From assembly GCA_913057945.1 (NCBI GenBank), contig CAJXOF010000007.1, positions 1-64,000 on the forward strand: 64,000 bases of DNA, in the 5' to 3' direction. The first letter of the stretch is position 1, and every line of letters begins with the position of its first letter. This DNA is from an uncultured Hyphomonadaceae bacterium (GTDB lineage: Bacteria > Pseudomonadota > Alphaproteobacteria > Caulobacterales > Hyphomonadaceae). The position numbers were made by a program, and so were the translations under genes. The notes under the pieces were generated by a model that ran no database searches, was not told where the DNA came from, and saw nothing but the letters and a program-made list of their open reading frames with translations. This document shows positions 27,442 to 36,090 of this stretch, piece after piece.

Positions 27442-28896
27442 TCAGGGGGTTGGCTCCGATGTATCCCGTGAGGCGAGTTCGCGAAGGTTCCTTTCATGAT
27501 CCTCGCGACTGATCCGGTAGAAACTGATGCAAAGGATCATGACCATCCACAAGGACAGAAGAGTCAGGGCATAGCCCCACCCAAGCGTTCGAACCGCCTG
27601 CTCACTTGCTTCGGCAGATCGCATTCCGGGGGTTATTGCCGCCGCAGCGAGGATGAATGATGCGCTCAAGACGCCTACACCTTGAGCAAGCTTCCGCATG
27701 AAGCTGATCCCGGCGAAATATATGCCTTCCGAACGTCGCCCGGTGGCGAGTTCGTTTTCTTCCACGATGTCGGCAACCATAGACGCAGCCAGCATCTGGT
27801 AGGCAATGATCAGAGCCAGATCGACGACCGTCACACTCAGAACGATCATGTAGAGCGCTTCTGTACCGTTTGGAGGCAACAGTCCGAACTGGCGGGCGAT
27901 TACGGGAGCGGGCGCAATAGTGAAGGCCAGCAATCCTATAGCGATAGCGGCTTTCTTCTTCCCGAACATACGCCCCGCCAACGGGGCCAGAACCAGCGCC
28001 AGAATGGAAGACAGGTAGACGGCTGCGGTAAGTCCCGAGATTTGCTTGCTGGTGAACTCCCAGAAAAAGCCATTAATGTACTGGTTCAGGGTGGCTGAGA
28101 CGCCGGTGGCCAACAGGCCAAACAGAGTCGCCAGGAACAAGGCCCGGAAGGACGGGTTCGAAACGGTTTCCCAGATTTCGCCAATGACTTTGACCGGGGT
28201 AAGCTTGCGCGGGCTCGGCGGCGCTTTCAGATGAGGAATGTGCCTGTGCGTCCCCAGTGACGTGATCAACACGGCCATGAAGATGCATGAGGCTCCGATC
28301 AGTCCATAGCTATGCCAGCCGGGCAGATGGAAGAAGCCGGAGGGGTCTCCCTCGCTCGGCTTCAGCAAGAACATGAACAGGACGACCTGAACCGTGAGCC
28401 CTCCTACCCAGGCAAAAAAGTACCGAAAGGACATGAGCGATGTGCGCGCATCATAATCCTGCGACAGCTCAGCCGCGAGCGCGGTGCTCGGAACCTCGAA
28501 CAGGGTGTACATGAGACGGACGGATACTGTGAGCGTAAGCAGCCAACTGAACAGCCCCATCTCGGTCAGGTCCGAGGGCGGGTTCCAGACAAAGAAATAG
28601 GCGATGGCGACGGGTGCCATCGCGACATACATCAAGGGATGCCGCCGCCCCCATTTCGTTCGCAGATTGTCAGACCAGTAGCCAACAACCGGATCTGACA
28701 CGGCATCGAACAATAACGCGATCCACATCGCCGCGGCGACCAGAACCGCCGATAGGCCGAGCACCTGACTATAGAACAGCAGGAGGACGTAATCGAAGCC
28801 ATTGTTCTTGATGCCGCCGGCTGCGCCGCCCACACCATAAGCCAGTCGCGTGAACAGGCCCGGCGTTTGGGCGGCGCTTCTGGAAACTGCCGCCAT
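27442..28896 (-). CDS. MFS transporter, GPH (MFS_2) type
   Basis: This is a membrane protein of 484 residues with about 12 helices and the glycoside-pentoside-hexuronide/cation symporter signatures FDAVSDPVVGYWSDN and RTKWGRRHPLMY. The substrate is unknown. I start it at the ATG at 28896; a TTG three codons earlier overlaps the acyl-CoA dehydrogenase stop as TTGA. It is the third gene of the ABM, dehydrogenase, carrier operon, so it may import the acid or sugar-linked precursor metabolised by the dehydrogenase. Confidence 0.88.
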   Translation of the reverse strand: MAAVSRSAAQTPGLFTRLAYGVGGAAGGIKNNGFDYVLLLFYSQVLGLSAVLVAAAMWIALLFDAVSDPVVGYWSDNLRTKWGRRHPLMYVAMAPVAIAYFFVWNPPSDLTEMGLFSWLLTLTVSVRLMYTLFEVPSTALAAELSQDYDARTSLMSFRYFFAWVGGLTVQVVLFMFLLKPSEGDPSGFFHLPGWHSYGLIGASCIFMAVLITSLGTHRHIPHLKAPPSPRKLTPVKVIGEIWETVSNPSFRALFLATLFGLLATGVSATLNQYINGFFWEFTSKQISGLTAAVYLSSILALVLAPLAGRMFGKKKAAIAIGLLAFTIAPAPVIARQFGLLPPNGTEALYMIVLSVTVVDLALIIAYQMLAASMVADIVEENELATGRRSEGIYFAGISFMRKLAQGVGVLSASFILAAAAITPGMRSAEASEQAVRTLGWGYALTLLSLWMVMILCISFYRISREDHERNLRELASRDTSEPTP

Positions 28897-28901
28897 GTCC
28901 G

Positions 28902-30125
28902 TCAAAGACCAAGCACCATCTTCGCCATGATATTACGCTGGATCTCATTCGACCCGGCATAAATCGATGTCTTGCGGTAGTTGAAATAGCTCGGCGCCAC
29001 CGGAACCGCATATTGCGGCATCGGCAGGTCGGCATTCGCCCCGGCCCGCGCAACCGCGAAACTGTCCTTGATGAACGGCGCCGCATACGACCCCGTGGCC
29101 TCGAGGATCAGTTCGGTGATGGCTTGTTGCGTATCAGAGCCCTCGCATTTCAGCATGGAGCTCTCAGGCCCGACCGCCTGCCCGGCCGACAAGGCAGAGA
29201 AAATCCGCTGCTCGGTCGCGTCCAGGCTGTCGATCTTGATTTCCATATTGGCCAGCTTGCGGGAGAAATCATGGTCGCGGATGAGCGCCTCACCCTCTGA
29301 CTGCTCAAGGCTCGCGATCTTGCGCGCCTTGCGCAGCATGTTCCGGAGACCCGGCGCATAGGCATTGCCCCGCTCGAACTGGAGCAGGTATTTCGCATAG
29401 GTCCACCCCTTGTTCTCCTCGCCTACCAGGGCCTCGGCAATCGGAACACGGACATTCTCGAAGAAGACCTGATTGATTTCCTGCTGGCCTTCCAACGGGC
29501 CGTCGAGGGTGGGAAGCGCGGAGATTGTGATTCCGGGCGTCGTCATCGGGAATACGATGAAGCTGATCCCTTCCTGCGTCTTGCCTTCCTTGGAGGTCCG
29601 CACCAGACAGAAGATCATGTCCGCCCATTGGGCATGCGTGGTCCAGATCTTGGAACCATTCAGCACATAATCATCACCATCGGGGACCGCGCTCATCTGG
29701 AGCGAAGCCAGATCCGATCCTGCGCCCGGCTCGGAATAGCCCTGGCACCACCAGACATCGGACCGGAGAATGGGCGGCAGGTACTTCGCCTTCTGCTCTT
29801 CCGACCCGAAGGCCATGAGAACCGGCGCCACCATGGATATGCCCATCGGGCTGACGGTGGGCGTCCCCGCTGCGGACAGCTCCATATTGAGAATGTAGCG
29901 CTCTGACGGAGACAGGCCGGGACCACCATATTTCTCTGGCCAGTTGGGCGCGACCCACCCCTTTTCGTAGAGTCGCTTCTGCCACTCTACTTGCCCCTCC
30001 TTGTCGAGATAGCCATTCTTCGACATGGCCATCTTCGCGCGCAATTCGGGCGTGTAGGCTTCGGCGATCCAGTCCCTGACTTCCTGCTGGAATTCAAGGT
30101 CTTCCTTGGTAAACGAGAGATCCAT
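28902..30125 (-). CDS. Acyl-CoA dehydrogenase, FadE-like
   Basis: This 407-residue FAD enzyme introduces a 2,3-double bond into an acyl-CoA. It contains the substrate/FAD stretch WWCQGYSEPGAGSDLASLQ, WTTHAQWADMIF and the C-terminal SIYAGSNEIQRNIMAKMVL motif. It is a paralogue of the enzyme at 56083, with which it shares long motifs, but has no small-subunit partner beside it. GAGG precedes the ATG. It lies 12 nt after the ABM gene and overlaps or abuts the carrier gene. Confidence 0.94.
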   Translation of the reverse strand: MDLSFTKEDLEFQQEVRDWIAEAYTPELRAKMAMSKNGYLDKEGQVEWQKRLYEKGWVAPNWPEKYGGPGLSPSERYILNMELSAAGTPTVSPMGISMVAPVLMAFGSEEQKAKYLPPILRSDVWWCQGYSEPGAGSDLASLQMSAVPDGDDYVLNGSKIWTTHAQWADMIFCLVRTSKEGKTQEGISFIVFPMTTPGITISALPTLDGPLEGQQEINQVFFENVRVPIAEALVGEENKGWTYAKYLLQFERGNAYAPGLRNMLRKARKIASLEQSEGEALIRDHDFSRKLANMEIKIDSLDATEQRIFSALSAGQAVGPESSMLKCEGSDTQQAITELILEATGSYAAPFIKDSFAVARAGANADLPMPQYAVPVAPSYFNYRKTSIYAGSNEIQRNIMAKMVLGL

Positions 30126-30137
30126 GGTCGCCTCGGG

Positions 30138-30428
30138 TCAGTCTATGCTGTCAAAGTAGGAGATTTCCGGCGCACCGGCGAGGCAGGCTCCGAGGCCCGG
30201 TCCGGCCGCCTTGAAGTAGTCGGTTTTACCGTGTGCTTCGAGGTCGGCCTGGCTCGCATACTGCTCCATGAAGATATAAGTGTGCGCCTCCTTCTTGGAC
30301 TTGTAGAGCTGATAGGTCAGGCACCCAGGTTCATTGGCCTTCACTTTCGCCATCAAGTCCTTGGCGACTTGCTCGAACTGATCTTCCTTGCCGTCCTGTA
30401 TGGTCAGCTTCGCGATAACACCGATCAT
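30138..30428 (-). CDS. ABM-domain (antibiotic biosynthesis monooxygenase fold) protein
   Basis: This 96-residue single-domain ferredoxin-like alpha/beta-barrel protein has the usual ABM features (IQDGKEDQFEQV, NEPGCLTYQLYKSK, YIFMEQYASQADLEAH). Such proteins act as small monooxygenases or isomerases, or bind hydrophobic ligands. It is first in an operon with an acyl-CoA dehydrogenase and an MFS carrier. Its AGGAGG lies inside the 3' arm of a 9-bp inverted repeat that could mask it. Confidence 0.9.
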   Translation of the reverse strand: MIGVIAKLTIQDGKEDQFEQVAKDLMAKVKANEPGCLTYQLYKSKKEAHTYIFMEQYASQADLEAHGKTDYFKAAGPGLGACLAGAPEISYFDSID

Positions 30429-30436
30429 GGCAGCTT

Positions 30437-30468
30437 CCTCCTATGTGTTTATACCTATCCATAGGAGG
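30437..30468 (-). promoter_or_regulatory. Inverted repeat covering the ABM ribosome-binding site
   Basis: Perfect 9-bp arms (CCTCCTATG and CATAGGAGG) are separated by 14 nt. In the minus-strand mRNA the 3' arm contains the AGGAGG that lies 8 nt before the ABM start codon, so folding would hide it. At DNA level the 32-bp element also has the size of a TetR-type operator. Confidence 0.65.
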
Positions 30469-30608
30469 TTCGCAGCGGACGGCAAGATTAACGTAAGGGA
30501 GGGGAATATTTGCGCATTCATCATACTTTCAGCTGTGCGACTTCATTCCATCGTAAAAATGGAATGCTTTTTGCTCCCTGAGGGAGGACAAATACTTCAG
30601 AGGCCCAA

Positions 30609-31676
30609 ATGCTTGGCGATGTAATGGAAAGAAACGCAGGACGACTGGTCAGGGAAGCGCCGGCACAGACAGTGTTGGCGGTCATTCCGACGCTGAATGA
30701 AGAACGCCACATCGAGGCGTGCATTCGGTCCCTGATGGACGGCGACGAACGCCTGCGCCAGGTGCCACTGACCATTGCAGATGGCGGCAGCACGGACGGG
30801 ACCGTTGCGATCGTCGAAAGCCTGAAGGGTGAGTTCCCGAATTTACGCGTGTTACATAATCCGAAGCGCTTGCAATCGGCCGCATTGAATCTCGCCGCGA
30901 CCCAGCATTCCAGCGAGGAAACCCAATTCCTGATCCGGTGTGACGCCCACTCCATTTATCCCCGCAATTTCATCATCGATGTCGCGGACGCGCTGGAAAC
31001 AACGCATGCCGCCTCGGTGGTCGTGCCGATGGACGCTGTAGGCAAAACCTGTTTCGAGCGCGCCAATGCCTGGGTCGTGGATACGCCCCTTGGATCAGGC
31101 GGATCCGCCCATAGGGGCGGGCGAAAGTCTGCCTTTGTCGATCACGGCCATCATGCCGGATTTGACCTAGCTGTGTTCAAGATGATCGGCGGATATGACG
31201 AGACCTTCTCTCACAATGAGGATGCCGAATACGACAAACGGGTCGTCCAGGCGGGAGGCCGGATTTTCCTCGACGCCGATATTCGTATCCAATACGTGCC
31301 GCGCGGCAGCGTCCGGTCTCTGGCAAAACAGTATTTCAATTATGGAAAGGGCCGCGCCCGTACGGCTCGCAAGCATCGTCATACGCTGAAATTGCGTCAG
31401 GTAATTCCGATCCTCGCCCTGCTCGCCAGCCTGTTTGGTCTTCTTGTTTCGCCCCTTTTCTGGCCAGCTCTTATCCTGCCGGCAGGCTATCTGGGCGTTC
31501 TGGGGGCTGCTTCAATTGGCGTCGCGATCTGGAAAAATTCGTCCTGCGGCCTGTTCGCAGGGCTCGCATCCGGCACAATGCATATGAGCTGGGCGGCCGG
31601 TTTTCTGCGCGAGACGTTTTTCCCAAAAAGCGACAAACGCGCCTTACCTTTGGTTTTCCGTCAAAAAACACTATAA
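30609..31676 (+). CDS. GT2 glycosyltransferase, ExoA-like
   Basis: This 355-residue inner-membrane glycosyltransferase has an N-terminal GT2 domain (IPTLNEERHIEACI, ADGGSTDGT, then RCDAHSIYP as the DxD-equivalent). The acceptor-side motif is HNEDAEYDKRV and hydrophobic helices follow (about 265-320). The order and motifs resemble ExoA of succinoglycan synthesis. AGAGG lies 5 nt before the ATG at 30609. It opens the exopolysaccharide locus on the plus strand. Confidence 0.9.
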   Translation: MLGDVMERNAGRLVREAPAQTVLAVIPTLNEERHIEACIRSLMDGDERLRQVPLTIADGGSTDGTVAIVESLKGEFPNLRVLHNPKRLQSAALNLAATQHSSEETQFLIRCDAHSIYPRNFIIDVADALETTHAASVVVPMDAVGKTCFERANAWVVDTPLGSGGSAHRGGRKSAFVDHGHHAGFDLAVFKMIGGYDETFSHNEDAEYDKRVVQAGGRIFLDADIRIQYVPRGSVRSLAKQYFNYGKGRARTARKHRHTLKLRQVIPILALLASLFGLLVSPLFWPALILPAGYLGVLGAASIGVAIWKNSSCGLFAGLASGTMHMSWAAGFLRETFFPKSDKRALPLVFRQKTL

Positions 31677-31701
31677 ATGAGTCATTAATTACAGAGCCTC
31701 C

Positions 31702-32625
31702 ATGTCCAAGTTGACGCAGCAAATCCAGAAGTCTTTCATCGCGAGACTGGGCCAGTTGACCCGCTCGACGACGTCTCTGCGCGCGCGGATGCGGAAGGGC
31801 TTTGATTCCACTGGTCCGCAAGTGGACACCCCCATGCGGCAGGCGCCGGTCCAGGCCGCAACGCGCGTCACTGAAGCCCCGGAAGGTGAGTGCCTGTATG
31901 CGATCGGTGATATTCATGGACGCCGTGACTTGCTGGAACGGCTCCTCGAACAGATTGAACAGGATAGCGAAACGCTTCCTGCGGGCACAAAACGGACACT
32001 GGTTTTTCTGGGCGACTATATTGATCGCGGCCTGCAATCGCGCGACGTGATCGATGTCCTGATCAGTGATCGCCTTAAGAACTTCGAAACCGTGTTCCTG
32101 ATGGGAAACCATGAAGAAGCGCTGCTTCGGTTTCTGAGCGATGCCAATTTCGGCAAGCAATGGGTTCGGTATGGTGGCGGTGAGACGCTCTATTCCTATG
32201 GGTTCCAACCGCCGAACACGCGCACCAGCCTGACTTCACACGAGGCCATGACAGCGGCCAAGAAGGCCTGGGAAAAAGTCTGGATGGGCTTTCGCGAAAG
32301 GCTGCCGAAGGAACACTTCGAATTCTACAATTCCCTCCAATCCTATCACGTGGCCGGGGACTATTTGTTCGTTCATGCCGGCATGCGGCCTGATGTTCCG
32401 CTGGAGCAGCAATCGGCACGCGACCTGCTCTGGATCCGGGATGAGTTCCTCGATGACACAAAGGAATTCGATCACATGGTGGTTCACGGCCATACGCCGG
32501 CTGAAGGCGTGTTCCGCGACAATCGTCGCATTGGTCTCGACACCGGCGCCTTCATCAGCGGTCGTCTGTCGGCTGCCAGGCTTTTCAAGACCGATGTCAG
32601 CTTTCTGGAAACGAGTCCTGTTTAG
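31702..32625 (+). CDS. PPP-family metallophosphatase
   Basis: This 307-residue calcineurin-like phosphatase has the complete metal-site set GDIHGR (69-74), GDYIDRG (104-110), GNHE (135-138), then FVHAG and VHGHT. These define the Ser/Thr PPP or ApaH class. A basic N-terminal 55-residue stretch precedes the domain. It lies between the ExoA-like transferase (26 nt) and the OPX gene, inside the polysaccharide locus. It may dephosphorylate a locus component such as the BY-kinase, which is an inference from position. Confidence 0.9.
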   Translation: MSKLTQQIQKSFIARLGQLTRSTTSLRARMRKGFDSTGPQVDTPMRQAPVQAATRVTEAPEGECLYAIGDIHGRRDLLERLLEQIEQDSETLPAGTKRTLVFLGDYIDRGLQSRDVIDVLISDRLKNFETVFLMGNHEEALLRFLSDANFGKQWVRYGGGETLYSYGFQPPNTRTSLTSHEAMTAAKKAWEKVWMGFRERLPKEHFEFYNSLQSYHVAGDYLFVHAGMRPDVPLEQQSARDLLWIRDEFLDDTKEFDHMVVHGHTPAEGVFRDNRRIGLDTGAFISGRLSAARLFKTDVSFLETSPV

Positions 32626-32677
32626 GGATCATCTTACACGGCGGCCAGTTTCGCCCAACAACGGAGAATATGGGGAC

Positions 32678-33265
32678 ATGATGACTTTTCGCTCAATCTG
32701 CACGGCCTTGATGGCTGGTGCTTTCCTGATTGTGTCAGCCTGTCAGGCTGGCACGGCCATCCAGCGGTCGGATGCGCCAGACACCAGTTACGAGCAACGT
32801 ATCGCGCCGGCCTACGTCCTTGGTAATGGGGATCGCCTGCGTGTGACCGTCTTTGGTCATCCGGACCTCTCCGGCGAATTCGATGTCGACGGCTCCGGCG
32901 CTATCTCTCTCCCCCTGGTCGGCCAGATCGAGGCCCTGGGCCTGACGACTCCCCAACTCGAGACAAAGATCGTCGAGACGCTTGATGGCGATTACATCCT
33001 GAACCCGCGCGTCAGCGCAGAAGTGATCAACTACCGGCCCTATTACATTCTTGGCGAAGTCGGATCTCCGGGCGAGTACCCCTACAATTCCGGCCTGACC
33101 GTCCTGAACGCGGTCGCGGCTGCGGGCGGCTTCACCTATCGCGCCAACAAGAAGGTCGTTTTCGTCAAGAGCGTCGATAGCGGATCTGAAGAAACCTATA
33201 CGCTGGATACCAACACGGCCGTGAAACCTGGCGACACGATCCGTATCGGCGAGCGCATCTTCTAA
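32678..33265 (+). CDS. Polysaccharide export (OPX/Wza-like) lipoprotein, short form
   Basis: This 195-residue lipoprotein has a signal peptide and lipobox IVSAC (Cys about residue 22), then a Poly_export domain (YVLGNGDRLRVTVFGHPDLSG) and one SLBB-type domain (YYILGEVGSPGEYPY). It is much shorter than Wza (about 380 residues) and has no C-terminal outer-membrane helix. Tandem ATGs at 32678 and 32681 are both possible starts. It should work in the periplasm with the Wzc-type protein and needs a separate outer-membrane channel; the beta-barrel at 53249 is the candidate. Confidence 0.93.
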   Translation: MMTFRSICTALMAGAFLIVSACQAGTAIQRSDAPDTSYEQRIAPAYVLGNGDRLRVTVFGHPDLSGEFDVDGSGAISLPLVGQIEALGLTTPQLETKIVETLDGDYILNPRVSAEVINYRPYYILGEVGSPGEYPYNSGLTVLNAVAAAGGFTYRANKKVVFVKSVDSGSEETYTLDTNTAVKPGDTIRIGERIF

Positions 33266-33629
33266 ACCCGAATTCCCAATCGAATCGATGAAAGGGCGGC
33301 CCGAACAGGCCGCCCTTTTTTCATTTTCGCCTGTACCGGCTTGGCACGCGACTGTCCAAAAATCGGTCACTCCTGACACAAGAGGCAAAAATTGCCTCGA
33401 ACATGCCAATTTTGTGTACAGAATGCTCGATTATTTGCGCTTTACTTTCCCCAGCCACGCGAAATTAGTCTCTGACGGTTAATTATTTTAATATTTCGCG
33501 GTACAGAGATTGCAAACCTCCCTGAAAGAAATAAACATCCAACAGCCCTTTCGAGTTAACGGCTCGTTAGGAATTGCGCTGGGTGAGGCAGTAAACCCGA
33601 CGCAAGAGTGTAGATTCTAGGGGACGAAT
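33266..33629 (+). promoter_or_regulatory. Regulatory intergenic region before the ExoY-like gene
   Basis: This 364-bp gene-free, AT-rich gap begins with a terminator and then holds several inverted repeats. GAGGCAA-AAA-TTGCCTC (33382-33398) is nested within ACACAA (33376) and TTGTGT (33412). CTGTACCG (33331) and CGGTACAG (33499) are inverted copies. TTAA-N7-TTAG (33556-33570) resembles a CtrA site. The leader ends with ATTCTAGGGGAC before the ATG. The ExoY-like gene is probably regulated here. Confidence 0.5.
33291..33321 (+). terminator. Terminator after OPX gene
   Basis: An 11-bp stem (AAAGGGCGGCC and its complement) with a 6-nt loop is followed by six T, 26 nt after the OPX stop. It ends the ExoA-like, phosphatase, OPX transcript. 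Confidence 0.93.
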
Positions 33630-34325
33630 ATGGGTTTGAGACTTTCAAAAGAGTCACGCAAGGTGGAGATGGCTACGTACGCATCCCTGCGACACAGCTC
33701 TGATAATTCGAATGCGGAGCAGATTGCCAAGCGCGCCTTCGACGTGTTCGTGGCATCTTGTATTCTGCTCTTCACTGCCCCGCTGATCCTGACCATCGCA
33801 CTTTTTATCCGCCTCCAGGATGGTGGTCCAGCCATTTTCAAGCAGATGCGTCAGGGCAAGAATGGCACGCCGTTCCCCTGCTACAAGCTCCGCTCCATGG
33901 TTCCCGACGCCGGTGAACGCCTGCAACAGCTTCTGGCAACAGATCCCGAAGCCCGCCGGGAGTGGGCCGCAACACAGAAATTGACCCGCGACCCCCGGAT
34001 CACATCACTCGGCCAATTCATTCGCAAGAGCTCCATTGACGAGCTACCACAGCTTCTGAACGTGATCCGCGGTGACATGTCCCTGGTCGGACCGCGCCCA
34101 ATTGTGGAAAGTGAAATCTCGAAGTATGGCGAGCACTACAAGCATTACTGCGCCGTGCGTCCGGGTCTTACTGGTCTGTGGCAAGTGCGCGGCCGTAGCG
34201 ATACCTCCTACGAGACCCGCGTCGCCATGGATGTTGAGTACGCGCGCACCAGAACCTTCCTGACGGATGTGAAAATCCTGCTGCTCACCGTACCGGCCGT
34301 CGTGAACTCCAAGGGTGCACGTTAG
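33630..34325 (+). CDS. Undecaprenyl-phosphate sugar phosphotransferase, ExoY-like
   Basis: This 231-residue enzyme transfers a sugar-1-phosphate to undecaprenyl phosphate and so starts repeat-unit assembly. It has one N-terminal membrane segment (about 40-62) and the bacterial sugar transferase core: YKLRSMVPDA, RKSSIDELPQLLNV, DMSLVGPRP, and RPGLTGLWQV near the end. It is the short class (ExoY) without the five-helix N-terminal part of WbaP. A GGGGAC leader precedes the ATG. It stands alone between two terminators. Confidence 0.94.
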   Translation: MGLRLSKESRKVEMATYASLRHSSDNSNAEQIAKRAFDVFVASCILLFTAPLILTIALFIRLQDGGPAIFKQMRQGKNGTPFPCYKLRSMVPDAGERLQQLLATDPEARREWAATQKLTRDPRITSLGQFIRKSSIDELPQLLNVIRGDMSLVGPRPIVESEISKYGEHYKHYCAVRPGLTGLWQVRGRSDTSYETRVAMDVEYARTRTFLTDVKILLLTVPAVVNSKGAR

Positions 34326-34390
34326 AGATCAGCCAGATCTAAAAGTAGCTCTGAAGCTAAACACAAACACCCGCAAACAACGCAGAAAAG

Positions 34391-34420
34391 AAAAAGCCGG
34401 AGACGCATCTCCGGCTTTTT
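34391..34420. terminator. Bidirectional terminator
   Basis: A 13-bp stem (AAAAAGCCGGAGA with its complement) and a CGCA loop lie between the convergent ExoY-like gene and the epimerase gene at 34442. T-runs occur on both strands. Confidence 0.93.
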
Positions 34421-34441
34421 AGTTTATTGGGTGAACAAGTA

Positions 34442-35350
34442 TCAACCATATTGCCGGAACCAGGTGATCGTGTCGGCTACACCGCTTTCAAGCGTGAAGC
34501 GAGGTTCCCAGTCCAATTCCGACGCGCGCGTTTTCGACATATCCGCAACAATCAAGGCTGGCTCAAATGCAGGCGCAGCTCTCGCACCGATCTTCACAAG
34601 GTCAGGTCTGCCAACTTCTTTGGCAATTTCGAGGATGACATCCTTCACGCGCACCGCCTCTCCTGACCCGATATTGTATTCGCCGGTCAGATCGCTGACC
34701 GCCAGGGCTGACATCCCCCGGCCGACATCGGCGACATGGCTGTAATCTCGCAGCTGCATACCGTGCGAGCATTCGGCATCTTTGCCGTTCAGAAGTGATT
34801 TGATCACATAGGCCGTCAGGCGGCTTTCATGTTCTCGTGGTCCGTAGATGAAAAATGGACGCCCCGTCACAAGGCTTGCGCCAGCAACTTCGCACATCGC
34901 GGTCAGGCCATGCATCACGGAAACCTTTGATGCACCGTAAATCGTATTTGGGCGAAGCGGAGTGACATCCTCGATGCACATGCCGGAAGTCCAGTCATAT
35001 TCTCCACAAGATCCGCAGAGCGCAATTCGTTTGCCACCGGCGTCAAGAAACGCACGGCCCAAAGCGAGACTGGCTTGAAGCCAGGTTGTGTTTTCGGGAG
35101 CCCCCCACAGGCCGCTAATTGCTGCACGCCAGGCTATGTGCACGAGCGTGTCCGCTCTGACCTCTTCAACCAGGTCCTTCATGGCAGAGGGGTCTGTCAG
35201 ATCGCACAGGATATAGGTCGCCCCTTCGATCTGATGATCCCCCTTGCGGCTGGTGGGGACGATAACTTCGTGGCCCCGCTCCAACAGGTCCACAACAGTG
35301 TGCTGGCCAATGAAGCCAGTTCCACCGGTTACGATTATTTTTTGATTCAT
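34442..35350 (-). CDS. SDR-family nucleotide-sugar epimerase/reductase
   Basis: This 302-residue extended short-chain dehydrogenase has the NAD-binding GGTGFIG and catalytic Tyr/Lys in YGASK. It probably epimerises or reduces a nucleotide-linked deoxysugar. I use the ATG at 35350 because it begins directly before the Rossmann motif; an ATG at 35383 overlaps the RmlC-like stop (ATGA) and would add 11 residues. The RmlC-like gene is immediately upstream, and a cytidylyltransferase lies 9 kb away, so a CDP- or dTDP-deoxysugar is likely. Confidence 0.88.
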   Translation of the reverse strand: MNQKIIVTGGTGFIGQHTVVDLLERGHEVIVPTSRKGDHQIEGATYILCDLTDPSAMKDLVEEVRADTLVHIAWRAAISGLWGAPENTTWLQASLALGRAFLDAGGKRIALCGSCGEYDWTSGMCIEDVTPLRPNTIYGASKVSVMHGLTAMCEVAGASLVTGRPFFIYGPREHESRLTAYVIKSLLNGKDAECSHGMQLRDYSHVADVGRGMSALAVSDLTGEYNIGSGEAVRVKDVILEIAKEVGRPDLVKIGARAAPAFEPALIVADMSKTRASELDWEPRFTLESGVADTITWFRQYG

Positions 35351-35379
35351 GGTTTGCTTTCCCGGTTGGAACCGCTGCC

Positions 35380-35910
35380 TCATATTTCGATATCAGGCCA
35401 GTTGCGGTCCTTGTCTGAAACATCAGTGACGGGAGCCGGCCATTTGATGCCTATACCCGGGTCATCCCAACGCACACCCCGCTCTGTGCCAGGCGCGTAG
35501 GCATGTGACGTCTGATAAAACACCTCGGCGCCGTCCGTCAGGGAAAGGTAAGCGTGCGCGAACAAGGGTGGCACCAGAATGGCCTTGCGGTTCTCGGCGG
35601 TCAGTTCAATCCCAAACCATTTGTATCGGGTTTTTGAGTCGGGCCGCATGTCGACGATCACATCATAGATGGCTCCGTTGATACACCGTAGAAGTTTCGC
35701 TTCTGGGGCTGTTTCATCCTGATAGTGTAGACCTCGGAGCGTTCCCGCCGACACGTTTCCGGACATGTTCGCCTGGACAAAGTCATATGTGGCACCAACG
35801 CTGGCGAGCTCATCGCTGCAGTAAGCGCGCGCAAAGTACCCGCGGGCATCCGAGAATGGCTCCTGTTCCACCACATAAGCGCCCTTGAGCGGCGTCTCGA
35901 TGAATTTCAT
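35380..35910 (-). CDS. RmlC-like dTDP-4-keto sugar 3,5-epimerase family protein
   Basis: This 176-residue cupin enzyme resembles RmlC, which epimerises 4-keto-6-deoxyhexoses. The family pieces are SDARGYFARAY, LRGLHYQ (catalytic His), FAHAYLSL, RGVRWDDPGIGIKWP and a late DKDRNWP. I start at the ATG at 35910 (AGGGGAT upstream). It shares a transcript with the SDR at 34442. No RmlA/B/D genes are present, so the substrate may be a CDP-sugar instead of dTDP-rhamnose precursors. Confidence 0.9.
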   Translation of the reverse strand: MKFIETPLKGAYVVEQEPFSDARGYFARAYCSDELASVGATYDFVQANMSGNVSAGTLRGLHYQDETAPEAKLLRCINGAIYDVIVDMRPDSKTRYKWFGIELTAENRKAILVPPLFAHAYLSLTDGAEVFYQTSHAYAPGTERGVRWDDPGIGIKWPAPVTDVSDKDRNWPDIEI

Positions 35911-36090
35911 AACTATCCCCTGATAGTGTTGTGCGAAAGTTGGATTTCGGTACACAGCTTGCAAATGGCATTCCGAGATTAACAATCTTTTTCCTCGGAT
36001 TTCATCGTATTGAAACTTCCGCGCCCTATGCGCGTCGCCAATGATCGAAGCAAAGCAGTTTCGCGCCAATGACAAGACACGGAGACACTG

